Shown here in pieces: positions 1-8,294 of a stretch of 64,000 bases of DNA. The stretch comes from a virus. Every line of letters starts with the position of its first letter. Position 1 is the first letter of the stretch. The stretch lies in the IMG/VR virus record IMGVR_UViG_3300021437_000012, positions 24,615 through 88,614 of that record; one strand, written 5' to 3'. Under the pieces are notes generated by a model. It was not told the origin of the DNA, ran no database searches, and was given only the letters and a program-made list of their open reading frames with translations. The position numbers and the translations under genes were made by a program.

Positions 1-1
1 G

Positions 2-1870
2 AGTCCTAACTCCAATGATAGCCGCGTTTTCCGCAACGTCCCTATCACTTCTGAGAATCAGGATAGGGACGGCGATGTAGTGCGCGTAGATGGTATCAAG
101 CTGGACAATTTCCTGCGTAATCCCGTGCTGCTTTTCGTTCACAATAAGTTGCCTGGAATGCCCGTGTTCCCGGTTGGTAAAGTGTTGTCATTCAAGAAGG
201 GTGCGCTAGCCGATGGAACTAAGGCGCTATTTGCCGATATTCAGTTTGCCAACATTGGCAATGAATTCATCGATACGCTTTACAAGTTATGGCAAGAGGG
301 TTACATGTCGGCAACGTCGATTGGTTTTAAACCGATCAAGGCGCGATCGATTGACCAACGTGGACGCCCGCTTACCGATTTAGTTCCTGCTGGAAACGTT
401 ACGATGGATGCCGACATTGCTTCTAAGTTTCAGGCGATGATGGGTGGTCCTCGCGAATATCTCGAATCCGAGCTTGTTGAACTTTCAGTGGTGCCTGTCG
501 GTTCTAATACTGACGCGGTATATCAGCGGTTCTTCACGCCTACGGTTATGAAGTCCTTTGAGGCGCTTGTCCATAAGACGATGGATACTCAGAATGGACT
601 TGTCGAGGCGGGTAACGTTGCTGAAAAAAAGTGCGTTGGAACACACTGCCCCGACTGTGCGACCAAGGATGCTCACGGTTCTGCGCACTGCGAAAAATGC
701 ACTGCACCCGATGTTATAAAAGAAGTCACTTGCGGCGGCGCGCACTGCGAAGGATGTGTGAACAAATCGCACGAGACTACGCATTGTGAAATGTGCGCGA
801 CCAAAGAAGTGACTAAAGGCGGCGCTGGCTCCGGTAACTTCGGCCATTCCGGTTCCGACTCTTGGGACGCTGCCTCGGAAGTTAAGAGCGCATCTACCGA
901 CGATCTAAATAAAATGTGCGCGTGGGTCGCAGACAAGCCCGACGCCGACCTAACAAAGTCGGATTACAAACTCCCGCACCATGAGCGCGCTGGGTACAAA
1001 ACATCGTGGCCTGGAGTTAAAGCTGCGATGGGCGCACTTCTCGGTGCGCGTGGCGGCGTCGATATTCCGCAAGCGGATAAAGACGCCGTGTACAACCATT
1101 TGGCAAAACATTATGCAGAGTTTGACAAAAAGCCACCGGAAAACAAAGACTACACTCCTGCGCAGTTGAAGCGACTTTTCTCGAATTCTTCACCTTCGGA
1201 AGTGGCGCGCGTTCTCAAGTCTCTCACCGTCGAAGAATGCCCGAATTGCAAAACCATCGCTACTGCATCCGTTGAGTGTGGTGGATTCGTACCACACACT
1301 TCTGAGGCTGGTGAACTTTGCAACGGCCCCGATGAATTCGGCGCGCGTGGTGTGCCGGTTAAAACGCTTGTGCGTTCACTTGCACATTCCCACTTCAAAG
1401 ACTTCGCAGGCGAGCGCGAGAAGTTACTTTTAACTGGTGCAGCGAGTCTTACTTACAAAGAATCAGCTACTCAGTTAATAGCGCGGGCTGCACAATTTGT
1501 GAATTCGCTCGCACATAAGATGGAAATTGAACCTACTCCAATGGCTGATAACGACGGTGATGAGGATAAGGGTAACTTCACCGACGAAGATTATGCTACA
1601 CTAACAGAGTCGATAGAAACTTTGAATCAGGTATTGGACGCTCTCCGCGTCGTCCAAACCCGGGCCAGTCAGACGCGGGTAACGCAACCCTCGGGTGGCG
1701 ACAATCAAGCGATGAACCAATTAAACGCAGAAACTCCAAATAAATCGCTATCGTCGTCCGAAATCGCCAAGTCGGTTGCGTCTAATCCCGCACTTCTTAG
1801 TGCTGTGACTACACTGACTGAACGACTGACGACGGTAGCCAACGAGGCTACCAGTGGCAGACGAGCTTAA
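2..1870 (+). CDS. Prohead serine protease with C-terminal scaffold-like region (5' partial)
   Basis: The frame is open from the window edge, so the start lies upstream; a GTG at 80 is internal to the protease domain. The first ~170 residues look like an HK97-type (S78) prohead protease: a DRDGD motif, then NPVLLFVHN carrying the putative catalytic His, SATSIGF carrying the Ser, and an ELVELSVVPVGSN strand. Nt ~630-810 encode four HCxxC motifs. A KGGAGSGNFGHSG stretch and a KLPHHE...GALLGARGGV segment follow, both recurrent in phage protease C-termini. The remaining ~250 residues are low-complexity and probably act as scaffold (inference). The protease would mature the head and digest scaffold before DNA packaging. 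It overlaps the capsid gene by 17 nt. Confidence 0.9.
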   Translation, partial: SPNSNDSRVFRNVPITSENQDRDGDVVRVDGIKLDNFLRNPVLLFVHNKLPGMPVFPVGKVLSFKKGALADGTKALFADIQFANIGNEFIDTLYKLWQEGYMSATSIGFKPIKARSIDQRGRPLTDLVPAGNVTMDADIASKFQAMMGGPREYLESELVELSVVPVGSNTDAVYQRFFTPTVMKSFEALVHKTMDTQNGLVEAGNVAEKKCVGTHCPDCATKDAHGSAHCEKCTAPDVIKEVTCGGAHCEGCVNKSHETTHCEMCATKEVTKGGAGSGNFGHSGSDSWDAASEVKSASTDDLNKMCAWVADKPDADLTKSDYKLPHHERAGYKTSWPGVKAAMGALLGARGGVDIPQADKDAVYNHLAKHYAEFDKKPPENKDYTPAQLKRLFSNSSPSEVARVLKSLTVEECPNCKTIATASVECGGFVPHTSEAGELCNGPDEFGARGVPVKTLVRSLAHSHFKDFAGEREKLLLTGAASLTYKESATQLIARAAQFVNSLAHKMEIEPTPMADNDGDEDKGNFTDEDYATLTESIETLNQVLDALRVVQTRASQTRVTQPSGGDNQAMNQLNAETPNKSLSSSEIAKSVASNPALLSAVTTLTERLTTVANEATSGRRA

Positions 1871-3539
1871 GACTCCCGATCCGGCGCAGAATCTTGCGGA
1901 TGCGCTCAACAATCTTGCTACCGTCACTAAGGCGGTAAGCACGCAACCCACCCCTAACGCGACTCCTGCCGAGCAGAAGCCCGTTTCGACCGAAACCAAA
2001 GTCGAGCAGACTCCGGTTCAGGCGTTCAAGTCGTATCTCAATCTCGCAAATCAGCAGCTTGATTTGGCTACTTCGGAAGCCGATAAGGCTGCAATTCGTG
2101 CGGGGTTGAATGACACTCTTACGAAGATCGACGCCGACGTTAAAAAAATGCCGGTGGGTGACTACGTTAAGAAAACCGAATGGGGCGTTGAGGAAGCGAA
2201 GAACTACCTTGCTGAAATTGGGGGCATCCCGAAGACGGAAGTGAAGGGTATTTTTTCAAACCTCGGGGCACAACGTACTGCATCCGCAGATTCGTGGCGT
2301 GCTCAGTTCGGCAACCGTACTCCCCTTGACGTTCTTTTCAAGGGTGCGATGATCCCTGACACTTCCGGTCCTTACGAGAAGGCTAAGCCTCTTATCGTTA
2401 AGGATGACATGCTGGAGCGTGCGCGCGATCTGCACGATCAGGTTTTCGTGTGGATGCTACACAAGCAGGCGCAGAACGGCGGCATGGGTGTTGACCCGCG
2501 TACACAGTGCCGCATTTGGCCTGAGTACGCAAAGGCGATGGAGTACGTTGGTAAGGCGCTGGATACCACCGACACTGCTAACTGGGTGCCGACTGGGTTC
2601 ACGACTGACTTACTCGCTCGCTACGATCTTGATCGTAACGTTAGCCGTCAACTGCGTACTTTCCAACAGCCCCGCAACCCCTTTGATTATCCCGTCATGG
2701 GGGCGCGCACGACCACGTACAAAATCAGTGAACAGACTGCGGATATTGAGTCGGCTACGGCTGTCACGACTTCTGACATGACGCCGCTGAAAATCACGTT
2801 AACACTCGCTTCTCTCGGCGCTCGCACGTCTTGGAGCTACGAGTTAGACGAGGATTCGATCATCGCAATCGCTACTGAGGCCCGCAATCAGTTGGGAATC
2901 TCGATGGCGTACTCGGAAGAAGACGCGCTTATCAATGGTGATACCACGGGTACTCACCAGGATGCGGACGTTACTTCTTCGAGCGATATCCGCAAAATCT
3001 GGAAGGGTTTTCGTAAGTACGCGATTCAGCAGTCGTACACCACGGACGGTTCCGCGAAGGTCGTTGAGACGCTGACCGGAATGATCAAGTCGATGGGTAA
3101 GTACGGCGCGCGTCCTGCGGATCTTTTCTGGGTTTGCGCTCCTGGGCTGCGAGCGGACTTCTTGTCCCTTAAGGACACCAACAACAATCCTGTAATGATC
3201 GGCCTTCCTGTCATGGGCGCGGGTAACAGCCCGATGGTCATGACGTTGGCTGATGTGCCACTTCTTCTCGGATTGCCGTTGGTCGTTTCTGAGGCTTTCC
3301 GCTCGGACTTGAACGCGTCGGGCGTTTTCGACAACACTACCACGTCTAAGACGGGTCTTTTGCTCGTCAACCGCAAGGGTTGGATCTATAGCTACTCGAA
3401 TGAGCAGCCGCTTATCGAGTCGCAGCGTTGGATTCGCACCCGGCAGATCGAGATCGTTGCTTCGATGCGGCGTGCGTTCAACCCGATCTTCGCCATTGCA
3501 TCGAACAAGACGGTTTGGTACGATTACAACATGGCCTAA
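1854..3539 (+). CDS. Major capsid protein (HK97 fold)
   Basis: A 561-residue protein starting at GTG 1854 inside the end of the protease gene. The first ~150 residues are polar and alanine-rich, like the delta/scaffold domain removed by prohead protease. The rest has HK97-capsid features: VPTGFTTDLLARYD near residue 240, then TSWSYELDEDS followed ~30 residues later by EEDALINGDTTG (spine helix and the conserved INGD motif). The C-terminus, with RWIRTRQIEIVASMRRAF, fits the family A-domain end. The order protease then capsid matches HK97-like phages. A terminator lies 30 nt after the stop. Confidence 0.93.
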   Translation: MADELKTPDPAQNLADALNNLATVTKAVSTQPTPNATPAEQKPVSTETKVEQTPVQAFKSYLNLANQQLDLATSEADKAAIRAGLNDTLTKIDADVKKMPVGDYVKKTEWGVEEAKNYLAEIGGIPKTEVKGIFSNLGAQRTASADSWRAQFGNRTPLDVLFKGAMIPDTSGPYEKAKPLIVKDDMLERARDLHDQVFVWMLHKQAQNGGMGVDPRTQCRIWPEYAKAMEYVGKALDTTDTANWVPTGFTTDLLARYDLDRNVSRQLRTFQQPRNPFDYPVMGARTTTYKISEQTADIESATAVTTSDMTPLKITLTLASLGARTSWSYELDEDSIIAIATEARNQLGISMAYSEEDALINGDTTGTHQDADVTSSSDIRKIWKGFRKYAIQQSYTTDGSAKVVETLTGMIKSMGKYGARPADLFWVCAPGLRADFLSLKDTNNNPVMIGLPVMGAGNSPMVMTLADVPLLLGLPLVVSEAFRSDLNASGVFDNTTTSKTGLLLVNRKGWIYSYSNEQPLIESQRWIRTRQIEIVASMRRAFNPIFAIASNKTVWYDYNMA

Positions 3540-3569
3540 GTCTTCCTCCTGGACTTAGAGCTTGCACGG

Positions 3570-3603
3570 CGGCGCGCTGAAGTAACTAAGGCGCGCCGTT
3601 TTT
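3570..3603 (+). terminator. Intrinsic terminator after the capsid gene
   Basis: A perfect 8-bp GC stem (CGGCGCGC at 3570-3577 with GCGCGCCG at 3591-3598) has a 13-nt loop and is followed by five T. It would end capsid transcription before the glycosylation cassette. The - strand gene ends inside its loop. Confidence 0.85.
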
Positions 3604-3813
3604 ATTTGGTTTGAATCCTACTTTTTTAGTTAGTCCTGGCTGTATAGCTAAGCTGCTTTCATAGAACCATTCTACTGTGCGCCTTCCTTCAATCCACCAC
3701 GTAATTTCGTAATATGGAGCCTGATTGTTTATTATCGAAATTGCGGTAACAGTGCCTTGAATCCTGCTATCTTCGATGTAAACCCTTGTGTCTAAAGGAA
3801 TTATCTGGATCAT
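3586..3813 (-). CDS. Small hypothetical protein
   Basis: Encodes 75 residues on the strand opposite to all neighbours. The start at ATG 3813 is fixed by AAAGGAG 8 nt upstream; an in-frame ATG at 3831 lies before this ribosome binding site. The sequence is rich in beta-forming residues: MIQIIPLDTRVYIEDS near the N-terminus and YYEITWWIEGRRTVEWF in the middle. This resembles small phage proteins of unknown role that have an SH3-like pattern. Its end overlaps the loop of the capsid terminator. It is an isolated reverse gene at the junction between the capsid operon and the cassette. No function is assigned. Confidence 0.7.
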   Translation of the reverse strand: MIQIIPLDTRVYIEDSRIQGTVTAISIINNQAPYYEITWWIEGRRTVEWFYESSLAIQPGLTKKVGFKPNKNGAP

Positions 3814-3834
3814 GCTGTGGGCTCCTTTCATCGG

Positions 3835-3863
3835 TTGACAACTGAGTTATGCAGGAGTATAGT
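3835..3863 (+). promoter_or_regulatory. Sigma70-type promoter of the glycosylation cassette (P1)
   Basis: TTGACA at 3835-3840 and TATAGT at 3858-3863 are separated by exactly 17 nt. The same hexamers and spacing recur at 14440-14468 before a paralogous gene. Transcription would begin near 3870, only about three bases before ATG 3873. An AGGAG at 3853-3857 overlaps the -10 flank and could serve ATG 3864 on transcripts arriving from upstream. Confidence 0.85.
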
Positions 3864-4586
3864 ATGGTTACGATGAATGAGTCAACGCTAGTTTGTGTAA
3901 GCGGGTTTAATGATGGCGCACAAATGTTGCGCGAATGTGTACAATCCGCCAACGCACTTGGTTTTCATGTTCTGTATATGGACGGTGCATACCCGCTGTT
4001 CTTAGATGATCCCGACGAAGACGTGTGGACTTCAGACGAAGCCTTACAAAAAGCGCTAGTTGATCTTCACGTTGATGAAGGTGATCACGAATTTCGGTGG
4101 ACAAGCGAAGCTGATAAGAAAAATGAAGTTCTGCGTCAGGCCGAAACACTGCGCACACCTAGCGGTGGTTGGTACAAGTGGGCACTGTTTCTCGACGTAG
4201 ACGAAAGACTAGAGGGTACATACTACAATTTTACACCAGAGGACCACTACAAATTAGGTGATCCTACTGAGTTATGGTGGATCAACATGTATCGCTACGA
4301 TGTTCATTTACCCCATAATCCGCAAGGTTTCCCGATGCCGAGAATGTTGCGCTTGCATCCGTCCCTGCACTTCAAACCACCGCGTGATTACGACGTGTAT
4401 CGCGAGGAGAAACAAATCGCTTTCATGGACGGCGCTACTATACCGTCTTATTGCGAAGGACATTATGCGCTGTTAGATCCTGGCATTCTTCGTATTCGGC
4501 ACGAGCGCAATAAACGCACCGATGAGCGGCGCAATAAAGCGGGGCGTTATTATCAACGGCAACGTGGTGATGTGAATGTTAGATAA
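3864..4586 (+). CDS. Glycosyltransferase-like protein A (GT2-like)
   Basis: About 240 residues. The N-terminus has STLVCVSGF, followed by ANALGFHVLYMDGAYPLF; WALFLDVDERLEG near residue 118 carries a DxD-like metal/nucleotide-sugar motif. It is clearly paralogous to the protein at 14479-15189: the same VCVSGF start, SANALG, LY.DGAY, FLD.DERLE and LRIRHE near the C-terminus. The start is uncertain. ATG 3864 has AGGAG six bases upstream, but the promoter -10 ends at 3863, so a transcript from P1 would use ATG 3873 with almost no leader. It is probably a sugar transferase acting on phage or host-surface glycans; the acceptor is unknown. Confidence 0.75.
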   Translation: MVTMNESTLVCVSGFNDGAQMLRECVQSANALGFHVLYMDGAYPLFLDDPDEDVWTSDEALQKALVDLHVDEGDHEFRWTSEADKKNEVLRQAETLRTPSGGWYKWALFLDVDERLEGTYYNFTPEDHYKLGDPTELWWINMYRYDVHLPHNPQGFPMPRMLRLHPSLHFKPPRDYDVYREEKQIAFMDGATIPSYCEGHYALLDPGILRIRHERNKRTDERRNKAGRYYQRQRGDVNVR

Positions 4587-4938
4587 CCAACTTCAAGTAA
4601 CTAAGATGGGTTTTAAGAATGCTCGTAGCTACGAAGTTGGTGATCTTCCTTGGCTTGAAGATTTATTCGACTTAGCGAGGAAGCAGACGAACTTCTTACC
4701 TTATGCCCACAATTTTCCGGTCAAGACTTCGTGGAGCTTATCTGAGCTTGGGGCACATAACTTACTAACTAAAGACATAGTTAATGAGGTAGCTAACACA
4801 CTCGCGCGTGAAGAAGAGGACATGATTATCAATGGTGATCGTGGCGGACTCCTTGTGCGTAACTGGAAGATGCCTGAAATCAAATCCAATGGCAGCCTCA
4901 TCGGTAACTATTCCGTAGGATTTAGGAGCAACACATGA
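4576..4938 (+). CDS. Hypothetical protein with a capsid-like segment
   Basis: Encodes 120 residues, overlapping the preceding gene by 11 nt and the epimerase by 4 nt. It lacks a recognisable enzyme motif. Residues ~55-95 (from TSWSLSEL to EEEDMIINGDRGG) line up with the window's own capsid protein (from TSWSYELDEDS to EEDALINGDTTG), sharing TSWS, an internal E/N/L pattern, EED and INGD with only one residue of length difference. This is the P-domain helix and loop of HK97 capsids. Whether it is a capsid fragment, a minor capsid-related protein or a coincidence cannot be settled by eye. Its position inside a sugar cassette is odd. Confidence 0.6.
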   Translation: MLDNQLQVTKMGFKNARSYEVGDLPWLEDLFDLARKQTNFLPYAHNFPVKTSWSLSELGAHNLLTKDIVNEVANTLAREEEDMIINGDRGGLLVRNWKMPEIKSNGSLIGNYSVGFRSNT

Positions 4939-5915
4939 AATTCCAAAAACAGAACATTCTCATTACTGGTGCGGGTGGTTTTCTTGGTTGGCATCTTTCT
5001 GAATACTTGCACGCGCAAGGTCACAACGTAACTGGTATCGATCTACACACTGCCAAGTATGCTCCTCATTCGTCTACTCAATTGTTAATTCGAGACGTAA
5101 GAAATCCTGGATGGGTGCCTGGAGCTAAATACGACGTAGTGTACGCGCTAGCAGCAGATATGGGCGGTATGGGGTACATCTCGCAACACTCCGCGGAGAT
5201 TCTTGCCAACAACCTTAGAGTGAATCTCAGTACAGTAGAGGCTGTACGCTTGCATAAAATTTCGCGCGTTGTGTTTGCATCTTCCGCGTGTGTCTACAAC
5301 GAATTGAAACAAGATGGGGCGGACTCCAAACCGCTCACTGAAGACGATGCGTACCCCGCACTGCCCGATACAGAATATGGTTGGGAGAAGCTAATCTCGG
5401 AACGTCTGTATCAAGCCTACGCAAAAGCTTACGGATTCACTGCGCATATCGTAAGGTTTCACAACGTCTTCGGACCTTACGGATCGTGGAATGATGGGCG
5501 TGAGAAAGCACCAGCCGCTATTTGTCGGAAAGTCGCGGAGCATAAAGCAAAACGTACTAAAGAGATTGAGGTTTGGGGTGATGGGCAGCAACGTCGGTCA
5601 TTTTTGTATGTGGGTGACTGGCTTAAGGGGTTGCAAAAACTTGTCGATGGTAACATTGTGGGGCCTATCAATCTTGGGTCTGCGGATGACGTGTCTATTG
5701 CGGAGTTAGTAGCTCAGGTGTGTGAAATTGCAGGTGTAAAAGATCCTGTGATTAAGTTCATCCCTGGACCGCAAGGTGTGCGAGCACGTAACTCTGACAA
5801 TACACTTATTAAGAAGTTAACGGAGTGGGAACCGCCTGCGAATACGTTGAATCGTGGGCTTAAGGTGTTGTACCCTTGGATTGAGGAGCAAGTATGGAAC
5901 GTGCGCAAGACTTAA
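4935..5915 (+). CDS. GDP-mannose 3,5-epimerase-like NAD-dependent epimerase
   Basis: A 326-residue extended short-chain dehydrogenase. The N-terminal TGAGGFLG binds NAD. AADMGGMGYI, SSACVY and YGWEK follow, then GPYGSWNDGREKAPAA, WGDGQQRRSF and GPQGVRARNSDNTLI. These blocks closely follow plant GDP-mannose 3,5-epimerase. Cys119, Tyr148, Lys152 and Lys191 have the same spacing as catalytic Cys145, Tyr174, Lys178 and Lys217 of the Arabidopsis enzyme (recalled residues). Predicted reaction: GDP-D-mannose to GDP-L-galactose and/or GDP-L-gulose in the host cytoplasm. It may supply the GT11-like transferase at 13540. ATG 4935 overlaps the previous stop. Confidence 0.88.
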   Translation: MKFQKQNILITGAGGFLGWHLSEYLHAQGHNVTGIDLHTAKYAPHSSTQLLIRDVRNPGWVPGAKYDVVYALAADMGGMGYISQHSAEILANNLRVNLSTVEAVRLHKISRVVFASSACVYNELKQDGADSKPLTEDDAYPALPDTEYGWEKLISERLYQAYAKAYGFTAHIVRFHNVFGPYGSWNDGREKAPAAICRKVAEHKAKRTKEIEVWGDGQQRRSFLYVGDWLKGLQKLVDGNIVGPINLGSADDVSIAELVAQVCEIAGVKDPVIKFIPGPQGVRARNSDNTLIKKLTEWEPPANTLNRGLKVLYPWIEEQVWNVRKT

Positions 5916-6550
5916 CACATTCAGAGATTGCGTCTTTCGTTGGGCACGCTAGTCCACTGATTCTTGAAATCGGCGCTAACGATGGCGCTGATACTGCACA
6001 GTTTCTTGAACACTTCCAAGGTAGACCGCTTATCTACTGTTTCGAGTGTGATCCACGCGCGATTGATAAATTCAGAGTCCGCAATTTTTCACCCGAGCGC
6101 GTAATCCTCACTGAAATCGCACTCGCCTCAAAGTCCGGCACACACGAGTTTTACCAATCTGGTGGTACGCCCACTATGGATCGCTCGATTGATTGGGATA
6201 AGTCTGGCTCTTTATTTCGTCCTACTGGACATCTAGTCTATTCGCCTTGGTGTAAGTTTGATAGCAAAATTGAAGTGCCTACCATTACACTTGATGAATG
6301 GGCTGAAGAAAATATACCAAATGAGCCCATAATCGACTTTATTTGGATCGATACGCAGGGTGCCGAACTAGATATATTTCGTGGTGGTTTGCATACTCTA
6401 GCAAAGACACGTTTTGTTAAGACCGAATGCCACCGCACAATTATGTATGAAGGAGCACCAACTGAGGGAGATTTGCGCGGATTTTTTTATGAGTGGACCT
6501 ATATAGGACGTTACGCTGATGATCTTCTTTTTAGGAATGATGCAGTATGA
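5894..6550 (+). CDS. FkbM-family methyltransferase
   Basis: Encodes 218 residues. LILEIGANDGADT is the SAM-binding glycine motif, CFECDPRAI the acidic strand-2 end, and PTITLDEW followed by FIWIDTQGAELDIFRGG is the hallmark FkbM block. Such enzymes O-methylate sugars or lipids; the substrate here is unknown but the sugar-gene context suggests a glycan. It overlaps the epimerase by 22 nt and the next gene by 4 nt, so it is translationally coupled in the cassette operon. Confidence 0.88.
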   Translation: MERAQDLTHSEIASFVGHASPLILEIGANDGADTAQFLEHFQGRPLIYCFECDPRAIDKFRVRNFSPERVILTEIALASKSGTHEFYQSGGTPTMDRSIDWDKSGSLFRPTGHLVYSPWCKFDSKIEVPTITLDEWAEENIPNEPIIDFIWIDTQGAELDIFRGGLHTLAKTRFVKTECHRTIMYEGAPTEGDLRGFFYEWTYIGRYADDLLFRNDAV

Positions 6551-7515
6551 CGAGTAAAGAGCTACGCGCATTACGAGACGTTACTAAAAATATCGAGGGT
6601 GTTACTGATTTATTTGATATAGCACTGCAAGAATTAGCAATTAAAGAGCAGATGAACGCAGATTTACGTGAAACATACGAAACCTTAGTTGACCAGCGTA
6701 ATCAAGCTGAACTTGAGCGCGCTAGTATTCAAGCTAGTTTTCGCGGAGTTGAGCGCGAACGTGATAATTCTCAGATTGCTCTTTTTGAGTCTCGTCGCGA
6801 ATTGTTTCAACATTATGGAGCTTCTGATGCTTCGTTAGTTACTCGCATATTTGGTGAACCTGGGTATTTGGCAATGGTACGTGCAGAAAAAGCCCATCTC
6901 GTTAGTTTGAAATTAAATTGGGATAATAAGTCTGCATTAGAGGTAGGTGCGGGAATTGGGGAGCATACATCATTTCTTTTAGATCGTAATTGTGTTGTAA
7001 CTACTTCCGATGGGCGGGAAGATAATACGGCAATCCTACAACGTCGTTGGGGACATCGTACACGAGTACGTAAATGGGATGTAGAGAATGTGCAGGACTA
7101 TGACGCTAGTCGATATGAAATTTTGCACGTGTACGGACTTCTTTATCATTTGAAAGAACCTGCGCTAGCAATTAAATTACTTAGTAGATTATGCACTAAT
7201 TTTATGGTACTTAGTACCTGTGTTCAATCAACTGATGGCGAATCTGAATTTATGTTGGCAGAAGACCCTGCTGATTTGCGTAATTCTGTAAATGGCTACG
7301 GAGTACGACCTTCACGTCAATGGGTATTTAACGAGCTTCTCTGCCATTTTCCTTATGCTTATTACACTACTACACAGCCAAATCATACGGATTACCCATT
7401 AGAATTTAAAACTCCAAAATTGGGACTTACTCGTGCTGTATTTGTCGCTTCACATACGTCGCTTAGTAATTCGTCACTTTCTACGTTAAAACCTGATGTG
7501 TATGAGCGCATATAA
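6547..7515 (+). CDS. SAM-dependent methyltransferase with N-terminal coiled coil
   Basis: Encodes 322 residues. Residues 1-90 form a charged, heptad-like helix rich in Glu, Gln and Arg. Residues ~130-260 carry a class I methyltransferase fold: ALEVGAGIGEHTSFL (SAM motif I), TTSDGRED, and ILHVYGLLYHLKEP, the usual 'G..YH...P' segment of sugar-cluster methyltransferases. The coiled coil may oligomerise or anchor the enzyme (inference). It has ATGA-type overlaps with both neighbours. The substrate is unknown. Confidence 0.8.
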   Translation: MTSKELRALRDVTKNIEGVTDLFDIALQELAIKEQMNADLRETYETLVDQRNQAELERASIQASFRGVERERDNSQIALFESRRELFQHYGASDASLVTRIFGEPGYLAMVRAEKAHLVSLKLNWDNKSALEVGAGIGEHTSFLLDRNCVVTTSDGREDNTAILQRRWGHRTRVRKWDVENVQDYDASRYEILHVYGLLYHLKEPALAIKLLSRLCTNFMVLSTCVQSTDGESEFMLAEDPADLRNSVNGYGVRPSRQWVFNELLCHFPYAYYTTTQPNHTDYPLEFKTPKLGLTRAVFVASHTSLSNSSLSTLKPDVYERI

Positions 7516-8294
7516 TGCCTAAATTTGAGCTAGGGACGTTAGATACTTGGTACGTTAATCTTGATTCAAGGTTAGATCGTCGTGAGCATGTAGAGAATCA
7601 GTTAAAAAGAGTGGGTCTTCATGCACAACGGCAACGTGGTTATCTGCCCACTGAGTGGAACGGACCACAAGAAAAAATTCGGCGTATGTATGACCGCACT
7701 CCTGGTGCAATTGGCTGTCATATGAGTCAGACTGCAATTATTGCGCGTAGTCTTTTAACTCATCGCAATGTATTGGTATTAGAGGATGACGTTGTATTTT
7801 GTACTGATTTTATGGCGCGTATTAACTATATAGAAAATTTTCTTGACGGGTGTGAATGGGACATCTTTTGGCTGGGGGCTACTTTTCATTGTAATCCTCC
7901 GGTTTGGCACGCTATGGATGTATCAGATCCTTTGATGGCGCACATCGGACGCGATGTTGAGTTAACTGACGATCCCCGAATTCTGCGAACATATGGCATT
8001 TGGTCAACGTATGCGTACATTGTAAATGCAGATAGCGCGCATAAAATCTTGACTCTGTTTGACCAAAATCTCCATTTGTCAATCGGAATCGATTATTTAG
8101 CAATTATGTTGCAGCCCAAATTAAATACGTTCTGCTTTGTACCAGGGTGTGTAGTACAGTATGATAACCAAAGTAATATAGGCACTGGAGTTACAACGTT
8201 TTCTAACTTTAAAGCGCTTGGGCCTTACTGGTACGCAGACCGTATGACAGATTTTGACCCAGTTACTTTTAATTGGGCAGAGGCACGAGTATGA
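7515..8294 (+). CDS. Glycosyltransferase family 25-like protein
   Basis: Encodes 259 residues. TWYVNLDSRLDRREHVENQL at the N-terminus, PGAIGCHMSQ and NVLVLEDDVVF are the three signature blocks of GT25 (LPS-type beta-galactosyl- and related transferases); EDDV carries the metal-binding acids. The length is usual for the family. It is cytosolic, uses a nucleotide sugar and has an unknown acceptor. It starts at ATG 7515, sharing a base with the preceding stop, and overlaps the next gene by 4 nt. Confidence 0.88.
   Translation: MPKFELGTLDTWYVNLDSRLDRREHVENQLKRVGLHAQRQRGYLPTEWNGPQEKIRRMYDRTPGAIGCHMSQTAIIARSLLTHRNVLVLEDDVVFCTDFMARINYIENFLDGCEWDIFWLGATFHCNPPVWHAMDVSDPLMAHIGRDVELTDDPRILRTYGIWSTYAYIVNADSAHKILTLFDQNLHLSIGIDYLAIMLQPKLNTFCFVPGCVVQYDNQSNIGTGVTTFSNFKALGPYWYADRMTDFDPVTFNWAEARV

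Noticed and set aside
673-936. - strand frame opposite the protease gene
   Set aside because: It mirrors the HCxxC repeat region and has no support of its own.
3849-3863. ATG 3849 as start of glycosyltransferase A
   Set aside because: It lies inside the promoter, before the -10, and has no ribosome binding site.
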